DNA from: Scatophagus argus
Taxonomy: Eukaryota > Chordata > Actinopteri > Scatophagidae
NCBI RefSeq assembly: GCF_020382885.2
Contig: NC_058513.1
Location: 11,433,641 to 11,497,640 of the forward strand
DNA: 64,000 nt
Direction: 5' to 3'
The notes beneath the pieces were generated by a model, which saw nothing but the letters and a program-made list of their open reading frames with translations, was not told where the DNA came from and did not search any database. Shown piece by piece: positions 1 through 12,900 of this stretch. A program made the position numbers and the translations under genes. The stretch's first letter is position 1; each line of letters opens with the position of its first letter.

Positions 1-986
1 ACTGCATCGAAAACCTCTCATCAGCCTCTCAAGATTAAAGTAAAGGTTTCAGATTTTTAGTTTCCTGCCATGAAAAACTATTTTCAAAATCACATTTTTG
101 AGAAACTGGCCATTGCTGGTTATTACTATACAAAAGCCAACCCTGTGTGAGCAAAGGCAGAATTAAACATTTTCTCATCAGAATCACAGATCAGCTCCAT
201 TAAATTTTCTACCTTTAAAAAAAAAATTCCAACAATGTAATTACCCATGGGACTGAAAGAAATGCCATTAATTTTCATGAGAAATGGTTCTAAACACAAA
301 CACAAAAGAAAGCTTCCACTAATTTTTCAAAAGCATACATTTTTCAAGAATTGCTTCGTGGAAAGTTGTGGGAAAAGAAACACGGTTCACAACATCCGAA
401 TGCAAACGGTTGTGTTCCATCCATCTGGTGGGTCAGTGAAAATATGAAGCTGGTTTCCATTCATCAGTGACACCATCATCAACAACTGCCAGTCAGGTTG
501 TTTCTAATTAAATCAATATATCTTTCATTTCTGCTTCCATTTAGTCATGTGACAGTGTTTTATAAATATGAAAGTAACTTTTAATTTATAAATAATAAGA
601 GTTTTGTTTTTTGTTTTTTGTTTTGTTTTTTTTACAGCTAGTCATTACAGCCAGTCCTAGGAATCTGTGGCATAAATTTACCATCTCCATCTGTACCACC
701 AGGCTGCAGTTGTGCTCAACTGCCTTTATACAACTATTTGCATTCCTATCAATAACTGTCATACAAAGTCAAGAACATTACAGCACTGATGCATTAGGGG
801 GGCTTCTGAGTAGTTTGAAATGAAATTCCTCCCAAAATCCGGTTTGTTTGAATTGCATTTTTGTTAAAAGTGACAGTAAGAAACAATCCATGTTTTCTTG
901 TTCCACAAAAACAAACAACACAGGAGCTGGAGTTATCGGCGCCGTGTTGATCCTGTGGCCGTCGGGACTAAGACAGGTAAGAGGTT
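1..986. other. Downstream flank / probable 3' UTR of NHLRC2
   Basis: This stretch lies immediately downstream of the NHLRC2 stop codon on the minus strand and contains no credible coding exon. Part of it is probably the NHLRC2 3' untranslated region. A minus-strand ATTAAA-type signal (TTTAAT on the plus strand) lies near 580-585, but no strong AATAAA hexamer was seen, so the transcript end is unplaced. A T/G-rich simple stretch lies at about 603-633. The short open frames here look random. Confidence 0.4.
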
Positions 987-3900
987 TTAGAAGGCATGAG
1001 ACAACGCCACAGTGATCTCTTCTTCTTTGGGACTGGCACTTATTTGAAGAGGCTGGGTGAAGGAGGCAGCTTTCATCATACAGGCTTTACCGGTTTCCAT
1101 ACAGTAGTAGACCCACACCGCCAAAGTGAGGCTTGGATTGCCGTTTGAGTCCTTTATAACAGCTGGAAGTTTGGTTGAGATGGAGAGGGGCTTCGACAGA
1201 TCCACGATGTCGCCTATAATCACAGGACTTTCTAGCAGCCACTCGCAACCTGCGCGGAAACAAAATTTTGTAGTCCAGCAGTCAGATGGATAAAATCAAC
1301 AGTCTGATAAAACAAATAAAGCATTCACAAGCAGGAGTCAGCCATGTTTTAGATTTGTGTGTTAGTGTGCTAACATCTGCCAGTTAACTAAACACAGAGT
1401 ACAGCTAAGCTAAACTAATATAGTGAACAAAGTAAAAAAACCTAGTGATGGCGCTAAAGGTAAATGTCACCAAATGTCATGATAACCCATCCAACAGCTG
1501 ACACACCACAAACGTAAACCTGCTGGCACTAGATGAATGAATGTTAGGGGATAACCAAAGTAATTTGGATACACCTGCTTGTGACCATGAAATTCCTCGA
1601 CAATCCGTCCAATAGCTGCAAAGCTAGCATGGCAAAAGAGCAAAAGAGCTAACCCTAAACCTAACCCCTTCTCCTTAGTTGTTGTGATAAAAATATCTAG
1701 CATCTGAATTTATGGTTGAGCAAGGAGCTCCTTGTCAAGCCTGAGTATTACACAGCAGTGCTAAATGGAGTCCTCTACAATACTGGCCAAAACTCAAATA
1801 ACCTCAATGAACCAGATGGAATTACGGTGAGGACGTGAATCTACTGAACCATGAGGGGATATTTTTAGAAACCAACACACATCTAAAGAGACACTAAAAA
1901 GAGCACTGAAAGATTAATGAAAGTCAAAAACAAAGGACCAGAATTTGAACTGTGAGAAAATATTACGCTGGAGAGGCCGTCAAATCCATGCCAGCGGTGA
2001 TTAATGAAGCTGATGCCTAACAAGGGGTCCTTGGGAAGCCATTTCTAAAAAGCCACTGAAAAACAATTTAAATCTGCTGTGCACTTCTAACTTGATCCAT
2101 TAAAATTCCTGCCTCTACTCTGATCTGATCGGCATAAGTCTAGACTGGGTATAATCGGATAGCGGAGGATCACGTAACATAGCCTGGTAGCTAATTATGT
2201 GAACCAAGGCATGTTGTCTTATCGAAATGTTCTAAAAATAGCTTGCTGATATCGCTGACCGCATGCTACATCGCGCAGAATGATGGAAACACTTTGTTCC
2301 AAACCCAATGAATGGACCATCAACCACATATCTCACATCTCTTCACACTCGATCCTGGGGTCAGGCCACAGTTGATTACAATTCCAGACCATTGATCAAA
2401 GCCTGTTAAATAGTATCAAGCGGTAAAAGTGATATATCAAATTGTCCATGTATCTTCACTGACTAATTCAAGTATTCCTCCACCCCTCAGCTGAGGACTG
2501 TAAGTCCCAGACGTAGGCTGGCAGAGCGAGAGCCTGCTTGTTGTACAGTGAAAAAAGCAGAGAAGCATCATTCACTTCCATTATTTTTTGACAGACTTGT
2601 GCATCACAGACCAAAATAAAATCTAGTAGGAGATGTTAAGTGGCTCAGAACAGGGCTGTGTGAGAGATCAAGTTCACCCAATTATACACACAAAAGTGAA
2701 AAATGACCACATGCAAATGGAGAATCTTTCACTTTGGAAACACCAGCACCTCTCCTTAATATGAATTAATCCTGTCCTGCACAGCATGAGTTTGGGGAGC
2801 TTGAGAGACAAATGCCCTTTCACAAAAGCAGCCAAACCATGAAGTGTAGAAATAGGATTCATCTGTTTTCACAGTAACTTCCTAATCCCTCCACTTCTAC
2901 TCTACTACCCTATCACTCTGTCAAGTCTTCGTCAAATTGTCTCTTCAGAACAGACGACCGTCCAATCACAGCTCAGCATGTGTAAGTTCTGTGGAGTTCT
3001 GGGTTTCTCCACATGTTGAAGTTGTGTGCAATGGGCTGCGGCAAAAGCATTATTCCCAAAGACAAAGAGTTGGCGTTCATGTTTTTTTAAGCCCTTACAA
3101 AGCTCGAGAGCAAAAGTGGAAGGAATTAATTATTTACATGTTCTAACATAAGCTGCAAACTTTTACTAGTTTACCACCTGTGATAGTAATGCTAACATAC
3201 TGTTCTGTTGAGTAATGGGGCGAGATTTGGCAAAAGCTTCTTTCATGGGTATAAAGTCAAAGTCAAATGTAAATGTGAATAATACATTTACAAACACGAC
3301 ATCTCTATGAAACTGAAAGTGAACTGTGTCTCACCCTCAGCTGAGAGAGCCCAGCAGCTGGGTGCCTCTTCAGTCAATTTGGATCCTTCAGGAAGCAAAA
3401 GCGTGAGCGACATGATGAGAGTCTGGCCTGCAGACACTGCCACTGCTGGCATTTCTTTCCGGGGAGCTGATTTCGGCAAGATGGGTGCTTTGGCAGGAGG
3501 TGAAAGCTTTGAAGGTAGAGCGTCTGTGCAGTCTAAGGAGATGGGGAACTGGACAGGAGAGAGATTTGGATGTTAGTATTAGAGGAGGAGCAAGGAGAAA
3601 GCTATTGACACTTACTACGTCCTTTCTTTCTAACATTTTATCCAAACTGTTGGATTACAAAAGCTTTTAGGATTGATTAATGACTCACACAGACCAAATG
3701 TTAAGTGCTTTTTCAAGGTTAGAAGACACACAAACAGAGGTCTCACCAGTGAAACGGTCTTGGAGGCCAGATCCAGCACTTTGACTTGGTGGTTGTTGGT
3801 ATCGGCCACATAGAGAAGCTTGCCGCTGTCTCCAACACAGATCCCTCCAGGTTCATTGAAGCAGGATTTATTAAATTCAGGGCCCACAGTATCTCCAGCC

Positions 3901-6900
3901 TCTCCGGTCCCTGCTAATGTGCTACAGTGCTTTGTCTTTGGATCGACCACCTTGATCTGAACATAATCACATAGGCGCACAGACCGAATCAAACCAAAAG
4001 AAAACCTTTATGCAAAAATAGGTTGCGTTTCCTACATGGTTTTAGATCAAAAGAAGGAGCTTTGTGTATGTACTCAACAACCTAATCTTTATAATGAACA
4101 GAACGATCAGATGTGAGCATACTGCGAATTTGAACTACAGACATGTGACATGCAAAAGTTACCTTATGGTTATAGGAGTCGGCCACATAGAGCAGGCTTT
4201 GTTCAGGAGCCCAGGCAACACCGAGAGGATGCTGCAGCTTGGCATCAACCGCTTTCCCATCTACATCCCCGAAAGCAAAAAGGTTCTGGTTCAGAGGAGA
4301 CAAGAGTTTGAGAAGAGATCAAATCAAGATATAAAAACGTACAAGCGCCCAAGCCGTAACTTGTGACAATGTCACAAGTTACGTCATCAATGTCAGATGT
4401 CAATGTAGGTCGAAGGGCAGAATATCCAACATAAATCTGTGAACTGCCTCTAACTGACTTGAGAAAAAGAAGAGCGGGAGTCTTTTTAACTATCAAAATA
4501 AAGGGCTTTCTGCTGAAAATCCAAGCTGGAGCCTTTCTCATAAACTGCAAATGATCACCATGGGCTTCTTCATCTTAAAAGGTTTCTGAATAATTCATAC
4601 AAGAACAGCAGCACAAGACTTAATATGCCATATCTGCAAGAAACACCAGAAAGATGACTATAACTTTAAATCGCTTTAGTTACCGTGCTAAAAATAGTTA
4701 GACGAGTTCATATTCATTTTTGAAAAGTTTTGAAGAGAAGTGCAGTAACATTAATGATAAATGCCATTAAGATAATACAAAGGGGAACATTCTCTAATTA
4801 TGTGGAAGAAATTGTTTTAAAAAAACAATTCTTCACATTTTTTTTTTCTGAAAGTGACAAAGAGCTAATTAACTATGAGCACAGGTCTTAGTGCTACAGA
4901 TTGTTTCATGCCGACATGAAGGCACAACAATCTTAAAAAAAAAAAAAAAAGTCTAGTCTACAGTTCACTGACTATCGACAGGGATCACTCCACAATCCCA
5001 GCTGAAAAAGAAAACCAAAACTATGGGAAAAATCTGTTATTGCACTAGGAGAATCACAGCGTGGGATGCTGCTGTGCTCCATGAATTCATGAATTACTAA
5101 TTTTAAGTATTTCATTCCATTGGCCCCTGACTTCCAGAGAAGAGAAATCTTAATGCTTCAGCATACCAAGATATTTTGGACAATGCTATGCTTCCAACTG
5201 TAACAACAGTTTGGTGAAGGCCCTTTTCTATTCCAGCATGACTGTGTCCCAGTGCACAAAGCAAAGTCCATAAAGACATGGTTGGATGACTTTGTTGTGG
5301 AAGAACTTGACTGGCCCACACGGAGTCCTGACCTCAACCCCATCCAACACCTTTGGGATGAACTGGAACAGAGATTGCGAGCCAGGCCTTTTGGTCCAAC
5401 ATCAGTGTCTGACCTCACAAACACTCTACTGCATGAATGGGCAAAAATTCCCACAGAAACACTTGAAAATCTCGTGGAAAGCCTTCACAGACAGCTGTTA
5501 CAGCTACAAATGGCGGGACCAACTCTACTCTCAACTCTTTCCCAATAGTTTTGTCTATATAGTGTACATTTATTGACTTGGGTTAGACGAGAAGATCGAT
5601 ATGATACCAACCTCATATTTAGCACTTTTGAGAGTGGGATCAATCTTGCAATCTAACTCTTGGTGAGAAAAGTAAATGACTTTAGTCTTTAGTCTCAAGA
5701 ACCAGCAAGTGATATGAGTGTAAAGAGGCTGTTAGGAACTGAAACTGTAACCTCAGTAAGAGCTTGGAATGATTAAACAACAGTCAAATGCAACATGTGA
5801 ATGCACTGTACTGTGTTGTGTGCCAGCTGACATGCTAACATGTCACCTCAGATGTACACTCCCTTGTAACAGCTTTAATGCTGTTTAAGGTCTCATTATC
5901 TCAGTTAAATAGCTCCAATGTCTATGGACAGCAGACGGTTTCTGCTGACTCACTGCTATGTTGAATAAACTGTATGTGACTCTCCAGTTAATAATTACTC
6001 CCAATTCTCATCTGTGACTACAAGCTATAGAGCCCCTGGGATTTTCCAAAAATACACCGCTGTGGAAGGATGAAAAAAAAAAAAAAAGAAACTACAGCAG
6101 AATGACTGAGAGGACATGAAAGTACAACCAAAGATTGTTTTCAGGCTTCGACAACAAACAAGAGACGCTGTGTTTATTTATGGTCTTTCTTTTAAATCAA
6201 TACTTTCTATCTATAGAGAAAAGGCTCTGAAAACCGATTGCCTCGGAGTTATCCAAAGCTTTGTGCAACATTTTTCTTCAGAATTACTGAAGTGTTTTCT
6301 ATGGCTGGAAGTGCTGTAGATTAATGTCCAGGTTTTACAGTCTGTTGATGAATGGTGGCAGAGCTAGATGTTATCATTCAAAGTACCGCATGAGAACTTA
6401 TTCAGTTCTTGCAATCTAGGCTCTGTTCAAGCTGCTGTTCACAGCATTGTCTTTAATATTATGAGATAAGACGATTTCCTCATGAAGAAACACTAAAATG
6501 AAAAACATAACCCGGACTATGTAAGAGAGAGTTCATTGACCTTATTGACCTTACTCATTGACCTCAATTAGTGCTTGTTCTCTGTAGCTGGAGAAAGAAA
6601 AATAAGGAAATAATGTTAGAAAATCCATCTACCCACCAACTACTGCACACTCACCATTGGGTCTCTCTCTCCACCAACCAGCAACTTCACAGCTCCGTCC
6701 TTCAGGCCCAGCGTGCGAATGGTGCTGCTTTCACTGTCAGCCACGTACAAGCAGCTCCAGGGCTCCTCCGGGGCTAAAGCCAGACCCGAAGGCTGAGCGA
6801 AGCCAGCCTTGTGGGGGTAGGAGTTGTTTCGGTTCTCCTCGCTGCCGCTGCCTGCCCATCGCACGCACGTCCCGGCTTTGGACTCGCTGTTAACGTTGTT

Positions 6901-9900
6901 AAACAGAGAGACAAAATACTTGAGTACACTGCTGATTATGAATAGTTCAAATAAAGCAGGGAATGTGATCACAGGAATGCCTTCTTTGATGATGCTAAAC
7001 TTAGATTATTTCTCCAGATGGAGAACCCTTTTGTTGGAGATGTTTCTTTGTGGTTAATGCTGGCATATTATTATATTATTGGGTATCACTGACTCCCTGT
7101 GAACCAGCCAGCCACACATGTATAAAACAAGTCTTGTGGGGGTGTTTTTATTTGCTTTTAATTCTTTTTATTCTTAGAAAGAGTTATTTGTGGATTTGAA
7201 GGGTTGTTGCTGCCAAGTGGCCAAGGTGGTCATGTACCAGTCTCTCACCTTCCTTTGGGCAATTTCCCATCTGCTAGGAACAGAGCCCAGATCTGGTGGG
7301 TTCCTGCCATGGCTATCCACAGCACGTTATCTTCAACACCACCTACACACATACATGAATGAAACGCACGTACAGAATGCACACACACACAAAAAAAAAC
7401 AGGAAACTTTTAGCTGTTCACCAATTTCCCTCATTATCACACAGAAGTGGTGCTAATACTTGCCCTAAATGTAAAAAGGTCATTTCAGGTGTGTGTGACA
7501 ATTTTAGTATGAGCTATGTATATATAAAAAATCTGATTTTATAAATGAAAGAAACAAAATAAATGAATGAATCCATTATTTTTATGCTCTCCCAAGGAAA
7601 TACACTATATGGACAAAATTACATTGCACTGACCATTACACCAACATGGACTTTTTAATGGCATGTAATTGGTTCCCTTTTTGCAGCTGCAACACCTTTC
7701 ACTCTTCTGTTATAGCGAGCTATAATTTTCAAAGTTTCCATGATCATTTTTGCCCATTCATACAGCAGAGCATTTGTGAGGTCAGGCACTGATGTTGGAC
7801 CAAAAGGCCTGTCTTTGGTCCAACATCAATCTCCGTAATCTCTGTTCCAGTTCACCCCAAAGGTGTTCAATAATAAAGAGATGTCCCAATACTTTTGTCC
7901 CTATAATGTATCTCTAGTGATCTAACGATTTTAAAAGCTGTGATTTTTGTTGGTGAATGTCAGAAATGAGTCAGAATTGCAGCCGTGCTGTTTTAAGTGG
8001 CAGCAGCCCGTCTGACAAAGGCCATATGCCACCTCAGATGCACTCTGCAGAGACAATGCTGTCACCATGATGGATACACATACAGTATCTCTGCTGAATT
8101 TTTAATGCAGCACAAAGCTCAGCCCTTCTTGATCACATCCAGTGGACTGTCAGGAATGTCTGACAACTCTGGCACCTGACTGCCAGCATCAGCGTCACTG
8201 CAGTGCTTTACAGTACAAAAGGTGTGAGGTCCTTTTATTTGATTATTCATGCTCGCGGTGAATATATCATGAATATGCAATGACTGTTTGGATGTACTCT
8301 CAGAGGACAATTTGAGCACAGCTAAAGGTCTGATGCCACATCTTCAGACCATGTGGTGATGTGCAAACCAGCAGGTTGTGTCATCCATCAACATGTGCAG
8401 AAAATGTGACCAAGACAGATTATCTCTTGCAGACGGGCTGTTTGCAATGGCAAAATAACTGTGTTAATGCCCTTAGAATTCCTATAATTAATACCTGACA
8501 ATCACAAGACTAACATCAACTGTTTGATCACCTTTCCTTTTAAATGTAAACTCACTGGCAGTGAGCACAGTACTGGCTGCAGGCAGAATTAACAACTTAT
8601 TTCAGGCACACACTTTCATTTTTTGCTTTCTGTAAGAAACAGATGACATAATCAGTTGAAATAAGAGACTGACAGAGTTCTACAATGGGAAAATTAAGCA
8701 AATATGTAACTCACCAATAAGGGATTTATTTATTTTTTTTAATAAACAAATTCTTTTCTGACTGATTTTAAATCTGCAATCTGACTGCCTGCAGGTAACG
8801 ACGCCTAATGGCAACACAAGACACACACCAACATTTATAAACAAAAGTTGTGAGAGATTCAAAAACGGAGCTGAAAAACCCTTTTGCTGTGATTAAAAAA
8901 AGGCACTATGGGGCAAATATTAAAAAAGATTAACAATAAAGAAACACTGAGTGCCCAAGCGAAAACTGATAAAGGCAGATGGTTTAGAGGGACTGGACCT
9001 TGATTTTTTTTTTTTCCTTGATTACTTTGCAAGAATATAAAAGACCTTGTCAGGAAAAATATAGCAGTTTGCAACTTCATGATTTTAGTCCTCAAAGCAT
9101 TTGAGCAGAAACAAAATCAGGATTTTGCTTCCTGAATATTCCCAATGAATCAGACCTTATAGATTAAAACATCTCTTCCAACACCTTAATTAGTCCATTC
9201 AATTGTCTATCCACTTCTGAGATACCTATTCTATTCCCATTCAGTTTCAGGATTATGGTCTGAACAATGAAGGACTTAGATGTTCGTGAGTATTTGCTCA
9301 CAGCTTGTTCTCAAAATCCACTATGAAGGGTTAGATTTTAAAAGCTGTGGCACCCGATGTGATTTTGTTGTATTCAAAAAAACAGGAGACAGAAGTGCAA
9401 TCTAATTGCACTTTGCATGCATGCTGCAATGAATTCCTCTCACAACCTTTCAACAGGGGTGAGATGCATTCACTTCCTGTTGTTAATAGACTTAACCCCA
9501 ATCTAATTGAGCTGTGACCTGCATGATGCAGAGACCCAGCAAGCCAAAGCCCTCTGTGACCTCTAGCTGAGGGTTTATTGATCATATGGGAGCGTGCGGA
9601 ATAAAATAAACAGCAGAACAGAGGGGATTGTGTTTGGCAAGGAGGTGAGAGGAAGGGCAGGCACAGCATCACAAGACTCACCGGCAGTGCCAAGAGTCAC
9701 ATCCCAAGGAGAGCTGATCGGCTGCTGAGGTCCTGTGGCCCCACCGGCTTTGTCTGTGCCTTGAGAGCCCACTCCAGCTAGTGTGCTGACTCTTCCCTCT
9801 AACAGGTCAATCTGACAGAAAAGCACACAAACACACACACAGGCATCAATAGCACATAAACATTAAGGGAGATGAAATTTACTACAAAGAGTGCAGTTAT

Positions 9901-12900
9901 TCCAATAGAAAGTGTGGCGTGCTACCTTTCGGATCAGGTGGTTTTCTGTGTCGGCCACGTACACGGTGTCACCTTTAATGGCTACACCCTGAGGGGAGTT
10001 AAAGGAAGCTTCGAACAAGTTGCCATCTTGCTTCCCAATTTCAGGCCCTGGAAAAGAAGTGATGATCCAGTTGAATGCAATCTTTTCTCCATGCTAAATG
10101 CACAAATGCACCAAAGTCCTTTAACTAAATTTGTGGAACTTCAGACTCGTCATGTGCAGGCATTTAATGCTCGTTCTGTGTGAAACCTCGTAAAGTTTTT
10201 GACACTGAAAGGTTACTGAGGAACAGGAGTTAGCCATCTTCCCTGCCTAAAATATTAGAAAGGGATATACTCTTTATTTGTGATGGTGGTCTTTTTAATC
10301 TGATATGCTTATACTCCACATAATAAAACTGCAAGGGAAGACGTCCTTAACTTCAATTAAATGGACGACAAAATGCACTGAACCACAGCTCATAGTCAGT
10401 CATCACAGACAGAACATAAACAAAAGATCTTTCCCAACGCATAATGTTTTAAGATTTGCTTGACGTTTTGAACTCTTTAAACACATATAAATATTACAAC
10501 TTCTGAGTGAAAAAGAGTTGTGGGGTCCACCTACAATAATAATGCATTTTTTCCCTTCTCATTTTGTCCACACTTAGCTCAGTGCCAGTTCCCAGCATGT
10601 ACTAGTCCTTGATGTTGCCAGCGTCTCTGTTGGTCTATGGACAACACAGAAAACCATGTGGCTCCTCTGAGGGTTGCTGAGGCATGTGAGCACTCTAAAA
10701 ATATCAGTAATGTTCATATCTGTAATTCATACAGATTCTAATTATTTTAAAGCAAAAACAAGATTTGATTTTTTTGGGGTTTTTTTATCCACAACTAATT
10801 AAAATGACCACATAATAGAAAGAATCATGTTCTTTCTTCTAACTGGTCAAATCAAGAAGCACAAATATTACACTGGGGACACCATTAAATCCCTCCAACT
10901 TTCAGCCCATTTCCTGCTTCTTACCTCCAATGACGTGTAACAGCTGTCCGGTCGTGGACACCACCAGAATTCGGTGATGCCCAGTGTCTGCTACAGCCAG
11001 TCTTTTCTTGCTGTTGTCTATGGCCACTTTCCCAGGAAAGGACAGGGCGCTGGGTGGCAGGGAGTCTCGGTACAGCTTGATTCCCACTGAGTGAGTCTTC
11101 AGCTGACCCTGCTCCCTGTAGTAACGGAGTGTGCTGTCGGTAAACAGCGTCAGCCTGTCGCGGTGGCCTTCGCCCACCAGGGAGAAAAGCAGGTTGCCAC
11201 GAGGGCCCAGTAAGACCAGCGTGGGCCAGCAGGACACCTCCAGTGCATGCCAGAGGCACGCCTCGCTGTCGTTCACCACCGGGTGGCAGATGTCATAGCG
11301 GAGCACCGCGCTGCGGACGTTGGCCACAACCTTTGGAGGTTTGGTGACAAATAAGCAAAAAGCTGTGATTCTAATAAATCATATTCCTAATGAACTGAAA
11401 TGTAATTGTCCGTTAGTTATTTATTCAATTAATTATTTTGATGAAATGTCAAAAAAGAAATTGTAATTTCCAAGAGCCTGACATCTGAAATGTGCTTGTA
11501 AAATCCAAAACTGAAGAATGTTAAGTATCATATAAGACAGAAAAGCATCAAAGCTACACACTGACAAAACTGGAACCGGAAAATGATTTACACGCCTAAT
11601 AAATAACTGGAAACCGACTTTTCAATTATTCAAATAATTCTTTACTGCAAATAAAGCCCTTACAGCTTCAGCAGAATCATCGTGTTTTAAATGGATGCCA
11701 GAAGTTCAAAAGGAGGCAAATGAACTTTTTGACTGTTCAAAAGTATCACGACAAACAAGTGTGGAAAGTACAGTGTGTATCAAGCACATCATTTGCCCAA
11801 GGCAGCATAAGGAGCATAGAGATTATTCTGCTGTTGTATATTACTGAGTGTCACAAACTGCTCCATAAAGAATCGACAGCATCAGAGCATTTTCGCAGGA
11901 TCTGAGCATGATTTCTGGTCTTTAACTCTGACAACAAATATAATTTCAGCTAGGATGATTCTGATAAAAACTGTCAAAATTATATCATTATATATTCATA
12001 CTTTGATGCTTTGGTTTCTTGCTTGGTGAGAGAGCGGTTCATGTTGGCAAATGACTTCCCTGAGTCATGCTCAAATTTGAGTGTTTTTTTTTTTTCTCAA
12101 ATTTGTAGATACTTTGCAATGATGAAAAGGCAGAAGGAAAGCATGATCAGACAAGCCTACTGACCCAAAGGTAAAAATGACACCAAACGAAGAAAACACT
12201 TACCTTTTCATTGGGGAATTTAGCCGAGTGCACACCAATGATAACCAGTCCATCTGAGAGATAGTAAGCAGATGGAGACACAAAAACAAAAATAAAACAC
12301 ACATAACAGTAAGTGGTTTTGACTCAACTCTGCTCACAATTCAAACTCGCAGTTTTCAAATTTTCAGGACAGATTTTTACCTTATTTTCCCTCCATCACA
12401 TAGAAACACAATGTCCATCACTCTGTTAATTAACTGAGTGTGTGTGACATTAATTAAAAGTCACACAAATGGTTCAAACACCAGTCCATCTAGTAACCCC
12501 ATGAAACTCATGTATACCCCCCCCATAAACTGCTATATCAACAAGTTGTATAAGCTTGATCACAAAGACACCCTAAGATATGTGTGTCTCAGAGATAAGG
12601 TAGAAGAAGGAGAACAAATGTGATTTTCTACTGAAAAGCTCAAGCATCTTTCTTGTCATCGAGTCATTGACCCTCCAGCAGCATACAACAAAGGAGCTTC
12701 CTGGAAATGTTTTAGTGCCTTGAGACTCTGAAGGCTTATGTCAGTTATTTCTCAGTATTCATCCAAGACTACTAACACTGTGCTTATTGTACAGACAATG
12801 AGAGCAGTTGGTTTCAATTTATGACTTCTGACAGGGATGTCGGGGGCTCAGTGGTGCAGTGGTTCGCGCTGTCAACATACAGGACTCCAGGTTCCAGTCC

